Part shown: piece after piece, positions 44,355-55,602 of the stretch
Layout of the letters: each line of letters starts with the position of its first letter
Numbering within the stretch: position 1 is the first letter of the stretch
Source: Sphaerolaimus hirsutus
Lineage: Eukaryota; Nematoda; Chromadorea; Monhysterida; Sphaerolaimidae
Direction: 5' to 3'
Length of the DNA stretch: 64,000 nt
NCBI GenBank assembly: GCA_964036195.1
Contig: OZ038458.1
Location: forward strand, 24,131,832 to 24,195,831
The notes under the pieces: model-generated
What the model was told of the DNA's origin: nothing
Database searches by the model: none
Seen by the model: only the letters and a program-made list of their open reading frames with translations
Position numbers and translations under genes: made by a program

Positions 44355-45567
44355 TGATTGCATGACATTGTGCTATCACCAAGCCGGAACGGACATTGTG
44401 CGGCAGTTGGCAGAACTTCAAAAGTCCTGCTGAACATCAATTGGCCTTGGCTGAGCGTTGGCTGTTGATTTGCAGACAGCATTGTGCCAGAGTCACGGCA
44501 CTCCTGTCTACATCCTGGGAGCGGTTCTACGCTCACGCGCGGAGGACACTGGAGTTCTGACAAGCCTGTCAGGATTTCAGGCAGCTTTCACCAGTGTTCT
44601 GGCAAGGTGCTAGACGCTGGGCGGCACCGGCATTTGACAAGGAGTCATTGTCGGACGGTGGTCAAACTTTCGCTGGACGCTCCTGGACATCTGGACTCCA
44701 GTGACCGCTCGCACGTCCTTCCTATGCCAAGGGAGGGTGACCTGACGGAGACAGGATCGCCACAAAGCCACGCTAGTCAAAGGGCTGTTTTTGGGCATTT
44801 GCGGAGGTCCCTCGCTCCACTGGGTAAGAGTGGACTCATACCTCGGAAGTGCAAAAGTAGGGGTATCAGTGTACAAAGGGCTGTAGCTGACAAAGGGCTG
44901 TAGCTGACAGAGAGTGGATTTGAAAACCAAGTATTAGGATACTTGGTAGCGTGTAGGGGCTTTGCGGAGCTCCCATCAAATATACACGCTGTGCCTGCTC
45001 GGTACCATCAGATCAGACAGCATAAAAGTGCCAGAAATTCTGCATTGCACAGTCGCAATTGCAGAGCAGTGTACAGAAACACTGCCCAGAATCAGAAAGT
45101 GCACCAGAGTGCACAGAAACGTGTCACAGGTGACACGGCAAGCGCAGCACTGCGCACAGCGGCACAGGAGCCGCTCAGGAAAGCAAGTGGCTGGCGTGGT
45201 CACAAGGCACACAGGCGTGCCAGAAAGAGCGCCAGAGCGCTCAGGAAGAGTGTGTACGGACCCTCTTTGGGCGCACACTGCTGGGCAAATAAATTGTTTA
45301 TTGTCCAGGTGGATTTGACCGGTGTGTTGAAGTCAACGCGTGTAAACAATCACGTCAGGGGCTTTAGGAACACACCTGGTGCCAGTGCAGTAAAGGTCAA
45401 CGCGTGAGAACACGTCAGGGGCCTGTAGGACTGCATTGGTATTGTGCGTGGCACAACAAATCCGTGGTGCACAGAGCACTGCACAGAAAGACGCAGAGAA
45501 GCGTCACAAGCGTCACAGGCGACGCACTATAAAAAGAAACAGTGAAGGAAAAAATTCATCAGCAAAA
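44355..45567 (+). other. Leader of the BEL/Pao element
   Basis: About 1.2 kb between the primer site and the first ATG of the large ORF. It holds internal repeats such as gtcaacgcgtg ... cacgtcaggggc (around 45330 and 45390) and gtgcacagagcactgcacag-type words (around 45100 and 45460), possibly RNA structures. Short open frames (44484-44903, 44943-45407) have no recognisable motif. Confidence 0.5.
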
Positions 45568-48500
45568 ATGGTTTCGCCAACAGGTCACATCAGAAAGACC
45601 CTGGGGCCAGCAAAGCACAGGGTGGAAAGTAGATTGGCAAGAGAATTTGCCAAGTATGACCTGGAGCTATTTGCGGAAGCATCAAAGGAAGATAAGAGAA
45701 CAGAGATGAGAAGAGTGATTGCAACTATCAAACAGGAGGGTGCAAAATTGGAAAGTGCAATGACTGCAGTGAGAACTCAATTTGACGCATGGAGGGACAT
45801 CGTCAAGGACATTGACGAACCCGATCAGATGGAACAAGAACAGAAGATATACCAAGACTCATATGAGGAATATGCAAATATGTCAGACTTGGTGACACAG
45901 AAAGTTGTAGCCATGAATGTGTACATCGAAGAGTTGCAAGACATGATCCAGCAACAGAGCGGAAATACCATGTATGAAGTCAATACAGCATTCATACAGC
46001 AGATGGCTGCCCAGATGGCTCTGACAGCTCAGGGAGCTGCTCCGGGGGCCAGTTCAACCAATGCAACCACAGCAAAAAGCGTCAAATTACAGAAACTGGA
46101 AGTGGAACAGTTTACTGGGGAAATTGTCAAATTTCGATCATGGTGGCAAATGTTCGAATCCCACATCCACAATCGGACAGATTTGGAGGACATTTCCAAG
46201 TTCTCATACTTGAGGAGCTTGCTGAAAGGCTCAGCATTTGGCATGATCAGTGGATTGAGTGTGACAGCAGAGAATTATGCACCTGCAATTGCAATGCTCA
46301 AAAAGAGATATGACCAGCCAGTTGTGGTCAGAAACACGCTGATGAGTAATATCATGAAGCTGCGACAGGCCAGAAATACCTGTCAGGATATGAGAATTTT
46401 GTTTGATGCAATTGAAAGGCTGCTCCAGCAGTTGGAGTCACTGGGTGAATCAGTGGAACATCCAATGCTGTTGAGCCAGCTACAACAGAAAGTGCCACCC
46501 GAGGTTCTCAGAGAAATCCAGAAGGAACAGGGAACTGAGGAAGCCTTGACGGTGGAAAAATTCAGAAAGCTGTTTGGCCAGCAGCTAGCGCTCAGTGAGG
46601 CTGTACAGCACGCACAGCAAACTGAGGCACCAGTTCAGCAATCGCGCCAAGGATTTGGGAATAATCCCCGCGCACAGCAATTCAATAATCGGTTTCAAGG
46701 CAATGGGAACCGATTCAGAGGGCCAGAGAACCCAAGGACCAGCACAGGGAGCATGTCTGTGATCCAGAATGGACAGAGTGCACCACAGGCTGGATTCATG
46801 AATCCTGGGAGGCCGTGTGTGTTCTGCAATGACACACAGCAATTACACTTTAACGATAAGTGTCCAAAGTTCAAAACTGCCAGAGAAAGGAGAGTGATTT
46901 TGTCAAAGGCAGAGCGATGCCTGAGATGCCTGCAGAAAGGGCATTACATGAATCAATGTCAATTTACGAGAAGTTGCTTCTATTGCAAGTCCAATAGGCA
47001 CCACACTGCGGTGTGCCCAGAGAAATTTGGTGACAATGGCAATGGAAACGCTGGACGGCAAATTCCAGCATTTAGAGCAAATGGTCAACAGAATGGCCAG
47101 CAATCAACAAACAATGGCAGAAAGTCTGTGCCGACGGCCGGTCGACCAGCACAGAGCCAACAGAGAAAAGCCACAGTGAATTGTGTCACTGTGGAAGAAG
47201 CTGGACCAGAAATGGTAGAGACAGAAACCATATCCAGCACAGTGGTTACAGAACCAAATACAAAGCAACAAAATACGTCAGTGAACCTGTCAGTAAACAG
47301 GAATATGTCAATGTTGATGACAGCCAGAACCGTGATTGAGGCTTCAGAAATGGATACAGAGATGGAGCCTGAACAGCCACCACTACAGATTCAAGCGTTC
47401 CTGGACACAGGATCCCAGGGAACATACATGTCAGAGAAAGTGGCCAAGAAACTCAATTTGAAGAGTACAGGTGAACACCACATCCAGGTGTACACATTCG
47501 GAAATGAAAAGCCGCACTATAAAGTAGTACAGCAAGTGGAATTCAGAATGCGACTCAGAAATGGCCAGAAAGTTGATATGGTGGCTGATGTGGTCCCGAC
47601 GTTGACCACAGAACAAGTCAAAGTGCCTGTGTCAGAACAGGACGAAAAGTATCTGCAGAAGTACTTCCCGGATGAGAGTTACTTTGCAGACAGAATTCCC
47701 AAAGGAAAAGGGACAGAGTGCAAGTTCAAGCCAGACATTATAGTAGGCTTGAATTATTTCTGGGACTTGATGTCCAGAAACACCAGCACCACCAGACTTC
47801 CGTCAGGATTGTATGTCATTCCATCAGAATTGGGATTGCTGATGGGAGGTGGGCAGCTGACGAGCAACAGAAATCAATGGACCACGGATGGTGCATATCC
47901 GGTGGTGGTCAACACAATTGTGCATCAAATTCAGAGAGAAAAGTGGTACGAGGAAGCACCGTTGTCAATTGCTCCTGTACCAAATGTCAAAGACATGGAC
48001 AGACTGGATACCATTGGCATAATGGACCAGCCAGACCTCGTCGAGGACGATGAGGCCATCAAGCAATTCAATGAGAGTGTACAGAGAAACCCAGATGGAC
48101 GGTACTCTGTAAAGTTCATGTACAAACCGAATTTGCATGAACTCCCAGATAACAAAGCAATGGCGTTCAAGAGGTTCAGGTACCTCACCAACAGGCTCAA
48201 GAGAGACCCAGAATTACTAGAGAAAATTCAGGCAATCATGAAAGCACAGGAGGAGCAAGGAGTGATTGAGAAGGTCCAAGAGGATATTATGGATGGCAGA
48301 AAATTCCATATTTTGCCTCATCAACCAGTGATAACGCCAGAGAAAACTACCACAAAGGTCAGAGAGGTATATGATGCCTCAGCGAAACCGCCAGGCATGC
48401 CAAGCTTGAATGAGTGCATGTACCGCGGTCCAGTCATACTACCACAGCTGGTAGGGATGCTGATGCGATTCCGATTGCATGGAATTGCACTGGTCGCAGA

Positions 48501-51500
48501 CATAGAGAAAGCGTTTCTGCAGATTAGTCTGCAGGACAGTGACAGAGATGTGACAAGATTTCTGTGGTACAAAGATCCCACGAAACCATCCATGGAGGAC
48601 AACATTCAGATTTACAGATTTGCCAGAGTACCATTTGGTATAATCTGCAGCCCAGCGCTGCTGGCGCTGACAGTCAGATATCACCTGAATCAAGCTGGCA
48701 CAGAAAATGCAAAATTGATCGATGAAAATCTGTATGTGGATAATTTGATCCTCAGTGTGGACACAGAGCAGAAAGCAATCGAATTGTACCAGGAATCCAA
48801 AGTGCTGTTCACAGAGGCACAGATGAATCTGAGAGAATGGAACAGCAACAATAAGAGCTTTACGTGGCAATTGGCAGAGTCAGATGTGGCCAAGGAAATT
48901 GTCACAACAGTCCTAGGAATGAAATGGGACACAGAAAGCGACCAGATGTGGCTGAAAACGCCAAAAACAGTCCAGCAATCACAATTATCAGAAACTGACC
49001 AGAAAATCAAACTTCCCACGAAAAGGACAGTTGCAAAGGTGACTGCGGGATGTTTTGATCCAATGGGACTCGTCAGTCCTGTCCTACTGCCAGCAAAGAG
49101 ATTTTTGCAAACGTTATGGCATTCAGGACCAAGTGCCAAAGAATGGGATACTCCCCTGTCTGAGGAACAGACAGCAATTTGGCAGCAATTAGAGATAGAA
49201 TTGCTCAAGGTTGGACAGATCAAGTTCAACCGAAATTTGAATTATCAGAGTGGTGCAGATGCACAACTGCACATTTTCGTCGATGCCTCAGCAATGGCAT
49301 ACAGCGCAGCGGCATACATATGCCAGAAAACAGAAAATGACAGCGGCACATCAAGCCTGCTGTACTCCAGATTGAGACTCGCTCCAAAGAAACCAGAAGT
49401 GACAATTCCACGGCTGGAATTGTTAGCGATGTTGATCGGCAGCAGAATGTCAAAGTTTATTCACAAAGAGCTCAAGGACGTCAAATTCAGTCAAACAGTT
49501 GTATGGTCAGATTCAACCTGTTGTCTGAAGTGGCTAACAACAGCGAAGCCACTGGCATGTTTTGTCAAGAACAGATTGGATGAAATCAGGAAAATTCAGA
49601 GTGAGACAGAGAACATGCACATCAGACACATAGCAGGACTGGAGAACCCAGCTGACATGGCCACAAGAGGCATGAATATGTCAGAGTTGGAAGGCAGTAA
49701 CCTGTGGTGGAAAGGGCCAGAATGGCTAATGACTGGAGAGTGGCCAGAGCCGAAAGTGGAGCCAGTCACGCCAGAAGTAATGGCAGAAATCAAGAGAGAA
49801 GAGCTCAAGTTCCCAAAAGCCAGTCCAATTTACCTGGGCGCCACACAGCAAGTGGTCAGGGACCCAGATGCCAGCAATGTGCAAGCTGATGAAAGCAAGC
49901 AAAGCAACCCATTGGGAATTGAGATTCAGAGATTCTCATCACTGACAAAGTTACTGGATGCAACAGTATACGTGATGAGATTTGTGCGACAGATGCACAA
50001 AAAGCGCAGCAAAAATGACAGTCAGAATGGATTGTCAGAAATCATGAAAAGTATCTGTGGTACAATGAAACCACAGGGAATTATCAGTATTGAAGAGAGA
50101 GAGAGTGCGTGGAAATATTGGATCAAAGTGACGCAACAGAATCATTACAAAGAAGTGGCAAAGATTCTGGCAACAGGCCACAGCAAAGGCAGCCAGGATG
50201 GCAAGAAAGCAGCTGCAGACCAGCAGTTGATCAAATGGCTCAATGTGCAAATGCATCAGGATGGAATCCTGAAGTGCCACGGCAGAATGGAGCATACAGA
50301 CCCACAGGAGGTCACAGTGCCACTCATACTGTTGCCAGCAACGGCTACAGTGACTCAGCTGATCGTCAGAGACCAGCATGAGAAGTTGATGCACGCAGGA
50401 GTGCAACATACATTGGCAGCGATCAGACAAAAGTACTGGATTACACAGGGCAGACGGGTGATCTACAATGTGACGAGAACCTGCCCAACCTGTAAGAAAT
50501 TGGGAGCGAAGCCGTACCAGCTTCCACCAATGCCAGATTTGCCAGAAACCAGAGTTCAGAGAGCCAGACCGTTCCAGTACACGGGTTTGGATTATTTGGG
50601 ACCAGTTTGGTACAAAGTGGACAAAGATCACAGGAAAATGTGGATTTGTTTGTTCACATGCATGGTGACACGTGCAGTTCACCTGGAAAGTGTGCTGGAC
50701 ATGACAGCACAAGAATTCCTGAATGCAGTCAGGAGATTCATCGCCAGGCGCGGAAAGCCTGAGGCAGTGATTTCAGACAATGCGACGCAATTCAAATTGA
50801 CAGAGAAAGTGCTCAGCACAAGCACTGACAAGGCCATTAATACTGGGAAAGAATGGTCAGAAATGGTCAAAAGTGGAGCAGTACAGACTTACTGCTCACA
50901 GCAACAAATCCAGTGGAACATGACTACTCCTATGGCACCATGGCAGGGAGGTGTCTATGAGAGAATGGTGGGCATCACCAAGAAACATTTCAAGGCAGCT
51001 GTGGGGCACAGAATGTTAACCCTGCAAGAATTGTTGACACTTCTGCCAGAAGTCGAAGCAGTGATCAACAGCAGGCCAATCTCTTACATCTATGGTGATG
51101 TAAAGAGCCTCAGAGTGCTGACGCCAAAAGACTTCCTGACAGGGGAAGGTCAGATTGGAGCACCACAGTTTGACGCAGACAAAGATGGAGAATTTGTGCC
51201 CAGAATGGATAACGCAGCGAAACTGCAGAAATATTGGGAGACAACCCAGCAAACTTTGGATAAGTTCTGGGACTTATGGCATCAAGAGTACATTCCGAGC
51301 TTGAGGGAAAGAACTCAGGTGACGCACAAACATGGCAGATTGACAGCGACTCAAGAACCCAAAGTGAATGAAGTTGTGCTGATTTATGAAGAGAACATGC
51401 CCAGAGGTGCATGGAGGATGGGTCGCATCGAGCAGTTAGAATCCAGCAAAGATGGACAGATTCGCTCAGCAAAAGTCAGAACTGCCAACAGAAATGTGGT

Positions 51501-54267
51501 CAGCAGACCACTCAATCAATTGTATCCGCTGGAAATCAATTCAAAGACAATGGATATCCCAGAGACAGCAGTGACAGTCAAAGTGGATTTACTGGACCCA
51601 GCAATTGTCCAGAAACATGTCAGAAATCAGAGCTCGAACAGAGACTCTGTACCAAACCCTACTCAGAGGAACTCAGCGTCAGATAGAGTCCTGAGGAGTG
51701 CAACAGGGAAAACCACGGCAACCACCAGCAGTCTGGTGATTGGAATGCTGTGTATGGTGTTGATGCTGACAGGCATGTCAGAGTCAGCAACGCTGAGAGA
51801 AGCCGGCAAAGCTTACAGCGAAGTATTTTCCAGAACATACGTTCTAGAAACCTCGACAGTAAGGCCACCATCATTGGCAGCGCATCATGGATTGCCGCCT
51901 TTGCCTTCAGAATGGCCACCAAAGTCTGTCAGAGAGATGCAGACTTATGAAAGATTCAAAGACGCAATCAAGGATCATCCTGTGGAACAGGTGATCAGTT
52001 CCAAAAGCCAGAAGTATCAGATTTGCACCAGTGGAAGGCATGGACATGCGCTTACAGTTCCTGAAGAAGTGCAGTGCCATATCCCACCAAGGAATTTTGT
52101 CAAGGCAATGAAAGTTACACTTTACGCACAGAGACAGATTCCACAGAAAGAAAAAGCATACAGATGCTACATCAGAATCAAAGAGATCATCACACACACC
52201 AGTTTCTGGGGAGCGAAAGGCATTACAGGCAATTTTGAGAAATACCAGCAAGTTGGCGTGGTAGCCTGTAACTATGCAAGAATTCACAAGATGTTCAGAG
52301 GAACACCTTTGGTGGAAATGGAGCCCAGAGTGTGGACAACCAATCAAACCTTGAAAGTGGAATATTCATGGTGTTGCCATGACAAAGAGAATGTCGTCAG
52401 TAACTTCTACATGGAGGAAGGAACTGTGGCTTCACTCGATGGAAAGACTGTAATCAGCGACTTGCAAGATTTCAGCCAGTGCAGAGCCATGATGGGACAT
52501 TGCAGAGACCACAATTATGGAATTACAGTGTGGGATACAGAGAACTTCAAGCATCAATGTGCATATGAGAGAATTGGCAGATTCAAATCAGAGATATCTG
52601 GCCAGACAATTATTGTATCAAAGTTGCAAGCAGCATACTCCCACAGCAACAAGACAAAGAGGCCAATTGGTTCAGAATGTGTTCCAGGAGACACATACTA
52701 CACCGATCAAGGAGGTGTATTCATCCAGTTTGACAGAAGAGAAGATGTGCCTGTGGAATGGGCAATGCCAGGAAAAATAGTGGAGGCAAGAGAATCAACA
52801 ATCAGTGGAACATTGTATGCCAGATTGGACGACAGAAACTCCAAGTTTCAGTTCCTGCAACATGTGGTCAGAGAGATGACTCAAGCACAATTTGCGATTG
52901 TATGGCATCAGCTATGTCAACTTCGCAAGAACCAGCTGGACATGTTGACTCAGCTTTTCCGCATCGATCCAACACTGGGGATTCGAGCCATGCTGGGAAG
53001 ACAGGATGTTCATGCAGAATGGGCTGGAGAAGCAATTATGTTTTGGGAATGCAAGGAAGTGCAGCCATACATAATTTATCAGACAGGAAAAGTGGGAGAG
53101 ACATGTTACAAGTACACACCAATGAGATTGGACAAAGACGGGCCCTTGTGGTTCAAGAGCCCAGGCAGCAGAGACTTGGTGGAGAAATCACCAGAAGAGG
53201 ACTGCAGCCACACCACACCGCACCTGTACAGAAATGAGCATGGACAGTGGAAGTCCGCACATGGAATGGTGCATGTCACAGAGACTCCAATTGAAATGAC
53301 ATGGAAAGGACAATGGCAGGCCTTCACGTTTGATGCGCCTCACCTGTTCACCAACATTGTCAACAGAGCGACCAATTTCATGGATGTCAGAGGCCAGATT
53401 CAGAGACTACAGAATTTGGAGCATGTGCAGAACCAGTTGATCGATTACACAGCAGATATGTCATTGGATCCCAGAGTGATCAGAAATTCAATAGAAGGCA
53501 TTGGAGCTGGAATTGGACAGACAGCAGCAGGAATCGGCAAAGCATATGGTCATTATATATCTGGAGTATCAAAAGGGTACACCAACTTTATGGGAGGAAT
53601 GCTGAAAGGACCCTTTCAAGTGATCATCAACACAATCGCAATGCTGCTGGGAATCACAATCCTGATAGCTGGAATCGTAGCTGCAGGATACCTGTGGTAC
53701 AATTGGAGAATTGCCACGGGGAAGCCAGTGATCCCACCATGCGTATACACATGCATATGGAAATGCATAGTGTGCCCGTTCAAATGCATATGGCTATGTT
53801 TCAGAGCCATCAAATATACTATCAAGAAATCAACTCAAAAAGAGACCAGTTATCCACAAAGAAAAGTACGCAAGACAGAGTTGAGACCAGCAATCAAGAG
53901 AAGAGCCAGATCCAACTCAACACAGTCCGTCAGATTTGCCAGGAGAGCAGAAACAGAGGACAGAATGGCAAAGTCACTATCAGCATACGTTCAGCCAGAT
54001 GAAAGTTCAGCTGATGAGGGACAAGTCAGAGCCAGGAACAGAGACAGTGTTCACATCAGGCTGTCCGGGAGGGGCACATACAAACTGGGGTACACTGGGC
54101 ACATACAAATTTGCATGTGCCCAATTTTGGAAACATACATATGTGTTACAGTTTGTATGTGCCCAAACCATGGGGCACATGCATGTTTGTATGTTCCCGC
54201 GGCTGGGCACATGCATGCGCGCAGGCGCGTGTATGTTTCCCAAACGCGGGCACATACAATTCTTTAG
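45568..54267 (+). CDS. BEL/Pao gag-pol-envelope polyprotein
   Basis: 2899 codons from the ATG at 45568 (aaaATGg; the frame upstream lacks ATG). Domains in order: DUF1759-type gag with predicted coiled coils; zinc knuckles (C417/C420, C451-C454-H459-C464, C470-C473-H478-C483); DTG aspartic protease at 613-615; Pao-type reverse transcriptase with D978 (ADIEKAF) and YVDN around D1058; RNase H (D1239, then WSDST and NPADMATRG); integrase with H1604/H1609/C1639/C1642 zinc finger and catalytic D1675, D1737, E1798; DUF5641-like end. An envelope-like part starts with a hydrophobic stretch (2056-2071) and has a membrane span near 2686-2711, then a Cys-rich tail. Element-encoded residues end at 54056; from there the frame reads into the hAT-like insertion and stops at 54267. 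Putting the envelope region in the same frame is unusual. Confidence 0.9.
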   Translation: MVSPTGHIRKTLGPAKHRVESRLAREFAKYDLELFAEASKEDKRTEMRRVIATIKQEGAKLESAMTAVRTQFDAWRDIVKDIDEPDQMEQEQKIYQDSYEEYANMSDLVTQKVVAMNVYIEELQDMIQQQSGNTMYEVNTAFIQQMAAQMALTAQGAAPGASSTNATTAKSVKLQKLEVEQFTGEIVKFRSWWQMFESHIHNRTDLEDISKFSYLRSLLKGSAFGMISGLSVTAENYAPAIAMLKKRYDQPVVVRNTLMSNIMKLRQARNTCQDMRILFDAIERLLQQLESLGESVEHPMLLSQLQQKVPPEVLREIQKEQGTEEALTVEKFRKLFGQQLALSEAVQHAQQTEAPVQQSRQGFGNNPRAQQFNNRFQGNGNRFRGPENPRTSTGSMSVIQNGQSAPQAGFMNPGRPCVFCNDTQQLHFNDKCPKFKTARERRVILSKAERCLRCLQKGHYMNQCQFTRSCFYCKSNRHHTAVCPEKFGDNGNGNAGRQIPAFRANGQQNGQQSTNNGRKSVPTAGRPAQSQQRKATVNCVTVEEAGPEMVETETISSTVVTEPNTKQQNTSVNLSVNRNMSMLMTARTVIEASEMDTEMEPEQPPLQIQAFLDTGSQGTYMSEKVAKKLNLKSTGEHHIQVYTFGNEKPHYKVVQQVEFRMRLRNGQKVDMVADVVPTLTTEQVKVPVSEQDEKYLQKYFPDESYFADRIPKGKGTECKFKPDIIVGLNYFWDLMSRNTSTTRLPSGLYVIPSELGLLMGGGQLTSNRNQWTTDGAYPVVVNTIVHQIQREKWYEEAPLSIAPVPNVKDMDRLDTIGIMDQPDLVEDDEAIKQFNESVQRNPDGRYSVKFMYKPNLHELPDNKAMAFKRFRYLTNRLKRDPELLEKIQAIMKAQEEQGVIEKVQEDIMDGRKFHILPHQPVITPEKTTTKVREVYDASAKPPGMPSLNECMYRGPVILPQLVGMLMRFRLHGIALVADIEKAFLQISLQDSDRDVTRFLWYKDPTKPSMEDNIQIYRFARVPFGIICSPALLALTVRYHLNQAGTENAKLIDENLYVDNLILSVDTEQKAIELYQESKVLFTEAQMNLREWNSNNKSFTWQLAESDVAKEIVTTVLGMKWDTESDQMWLKTPKTVQQSQLSETDQKIKLPTKRTVAKVTAGCFDPMGLVSPVLLPAKRFLQTLWHSGPSAKEWDTPLSEEQTAIWQQLEIELLKVGQIKFNRNLNYQSGADAQLHIFVDASAMAYSAAAYICQKTENDSGTSSLLYSRLRLAPKKPEVTIPRLELLAMLIGSRMSKFIHKELKDVKFSQTVVWSDSTCCLKWLTTAKPLACFVKNRLDEIRKIQSETENMHIRHIAGLENPADMATRGMNMSELEGSNLWWKGPEWLMTGEWPEPKVEPVTPEVMAEIKREELKFPKASPIYLGATQQVVRDPDASNVQADESKQSNPLGIEIQRFSSLTKLLDATVYVMRFVRQMHKKRSKNDSQNGLSEIMKSICGTMKPQGIISIEERESAWKYWIKVTQQNHYKEVAKILATGHSKGSQDGKKAAADQQLIKWLNVQMHQDGILKCHGRMEHTDPQEVTVPLILLPATATVTQLIVRDQHEKLMHAGVQHTLAAIRQKYWITQGRRVIYNVTRTCPTCKKLGAKPYQLPPMPDLPETRVQRARPFQYTGLDYLGPVWYKVDKDHRKMWICLFTCMVTRAVHLESVLDMTAQEFLNAVRRFIARRGKPEAVISDNATQFKLTEKVLSTSTDKAINTGKEWSEMVKSGAVQTYCSQQQIQWNMTTPMAPWQGGVYERMVGITKKHFKAAVGHRMLTLQELLTLLPEVEAVINSRPISYIYGDVKSLRVLTPKDFLTGEGQIGAPQFDADKDGEFVPRMDNAAKLQKYWETTQQTLDKFWDLWHQEYIPSLRERTQVTHKHGRLTATQEPKVNEVVLIYEENMPRGAWRMGRIEQLESSKDGQIRSAKVRTANRNVVSRPLNQLYPLEINSKTMDIPETAVTVKVDLLDPAIVQKHVRNQSSNRDSVPNPTQRNSASDRVLRSATGKTTATTSSLVIGMLCMVLMLTGMSESATLREAGKAYSEVFSRTYVLETSTVRPPSLAAHHGLPPLPSEWPPKSVREMQTYERFKDAIKDHPVEQVISSKSQKYQICTSGRHGHALTVPEEVQCHIPPRNFVKAMKVTLYAQRQIPQKEKAYRCYIRIKEIITHTSFWGAKGITGNFEKYQQVGVVACNYARIHKMFRGTPLVEMEPRVWTTNQTLKVEYSWCCHDKENVVSNFYMEEGTVASLDGKTVISDLQDFSQCRAMMGHCRDHNYGITVWDTENFKHQCAYERIGRFKSEISGQTIIVSKLQAAYSHSNKTKRPIGSECVPGDTYYTDQGGVFIQFDRREDVPVEWAMPGKIVEARESTISGTLYARLDDRNSKFQFLQHVVREMTQAQFAIVWHQLCQLRKNQLDMLTQLFRIDPTLGIRAMLGRQDVHAEWAGEAIMFWECKEVQPYIIYQTGKVGETCYKYTPMRLDKDGPLWFKSPGSRDLVEKSPEEDCSHTTPHLYRNEHGQWKSAHGMVHVTETPIEMTWKGQWQAFTFDAPHLFTNIVNRATNFMDVRGQIQRLQNLEHVQNQLIDYTADMSLDPRVIRNSIEGIGAGIGQTAAGIGKAYGHYISGVSKGYTNFMGGMLKGPFQVIINTIAMLLGITILIAGIVAAGYLWYNWRIATGKPVIPPCVYTCIWKCIVCPFKCIWLCFRAIKYTIKKSTQKETSYPQRKVRKTELRPAIKRRARSNSTQSVRFARRAETEDRMAKSLSAYVQPDESSADEGQVRARNRDSVHIRLSGRGTYKLGYTGHIQICMCPILETYICVTVCMCPNHGAHACLYVPAAGHMHARRRVYVSQTRAHTIL

Positions 54268-54312
54268 AAGTCTGTATGTTCCCCACGCTGGGCACATACA
54301 TGCACATTATTG
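54057..54312. repeat. Left subterminal array of gggcacataca/tgtatgtgccc
   Basis: About a dozen words of gggcacataca or gggcacatgca and their complements in alternating orientation, each pair able to form a hairpin. Matches the right array 57415-57702. Such arrays are typical transposase binding regions of hAT elements. Confidence 0.75.
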
Positions 54313-54397
54313 TGCCACCATAAATTCAATACCAATTGCGTGCCCCCATGAATGCCCCATTTATCGACTGGCGGCTATCGATTTTATTGGCATCTAT

Positions 54398-54576
54398 CAA
54401 ACACAAAGTCATAGCCAGTTGCCGCACAGACATATGAAGATGTTACAATTATTGTCGTGAGCTACTAGACATGCAAAGTTCTGGCTGCTGATTTTTATGA
54501 AAGTGTATCGAGTGCGGCACAGTAGTTGCGGCATGATCATATGTCTGTGCAGCAACTGGCTATGACTTTGTGTTTG
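54398..54576. repeat. Foldback with ~38-bp arms
   Basis: caaacacaaagtcatagcca at the left and tggctatgactttgtgtttg at the right are exact complements; the arms include a cagacatatga / tcatatgtctg pair. Confidence 0.75.
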
Positions 54577-54837
54577 CCTCCAAGGTGCCGCACTGCCTTC
54601 TGAACTTGCGACACCAAAAATATAGCATAAGTGATATGCTGAACGGAGATAATAAAATTAATATACGCCAGTCAATAAATGTGAACCGTCGCTGAACCAA
54701 ATTTATATACTGCAGCCTTCTCGCTGATTCCCATGCATTGCTTGATCGCAAATGTTGTACAATTATCTATTTTGAAAACAGTAGATGTCCAATTAAATCC
54801 TAATGTCCTAATTGAAACAGATTTAGTTTGAATGTGG

Positions 54838-55099
54838 TATACTCCAGTTACTTTACACCTTGCACGCGTGGTTCCCGCTGGAAGTGCGCCAATGATGGTT
54901 AACGCGTGCAAGTTTCAAAAAAAGATGACAAAAAAGATGACAAAAATGATTGTTGTTATAATGTTTTTCAATAATATATTCACATCGATGATTTTTTTTC
55001 ATCTTTTTACGGAAATCGCATGATCTGATAATCATTGGCACGCTTCCAACACAAGACATAAATCAGTGCGAGGGCAGAGTATCATGTACGCCGAGTATA
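54838..55099. mobile_element. TATACTC MITE, copy 2
   Basis: tatactccagttactttaca to gccgagtata; reverse-complement relative of 1148-1396. Confidence 0.7.
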
Positions 55100-55353
55100 T
55101 CGGTCCACTAATTTTGTGCTATTTTAAGATCAAATGTGGACTGTACGCCATTTATCGTCATCCTATGAATTGTCTGAGACGTAAAACATTGGAAAACCTT
55201 GGCATAACTTGAAAAAGTTTGGCTGAAAAATTGTCAAAAAATAGAAGCGAATATAGATATATGAAATGAAATGTGATTGTGATAAATGTTGCACAATTTA
55301 TGAAAACAATTGAGTCTATAACTACCTATATAATTGGACACACAAATTGTTGA

Positions 55354-55602
55354 TATACTCCGGTTACTTTACACCTTCCGCCGGTGGTTCCCGCTGGAAG
55401 TGTGCCAACGATGATTAACATGTGCTAGTTTCATAAAAAGATGACAAAATTGATTGTTGTCATAATGTTATTCATAAACATATTGACATCGATGAATTTT
55501 TTCATCGTTTTACCGAAATCGCATGATTTGATACTCATTGGCATGCTTCCAACACGAGACATAAATCAGTGCGAGGGTAGAGTATCATGTCCGCCGAGTA
55601 TA
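55354..55602. mobile_element. TATACTC MITE, copy 3
   Basis: tatactccggttactttaca to ccgccgagtata; same orientation as copy 2, about 255 bp downstream of it. Confidence 0.7.

Noticed and set aside
44484..45407. Open frames of 139 and 154 codons in the BEL/Pao leader
   Set aside because: No recognisable motif, no conserved context, and the region behaves like a structured leader with internal repeats.
45436..45567. Upstream extension of the BEL/Pao ORF
   Set aside because: No ATG in this part; the first ATG in frame is at 45568 in a good context.
54007..54460. Open frames over the gggcacataca array
   Set aside because: Frames on several strands translate the same hairpin repeat; a by-product of the hAT-like subterminal array.
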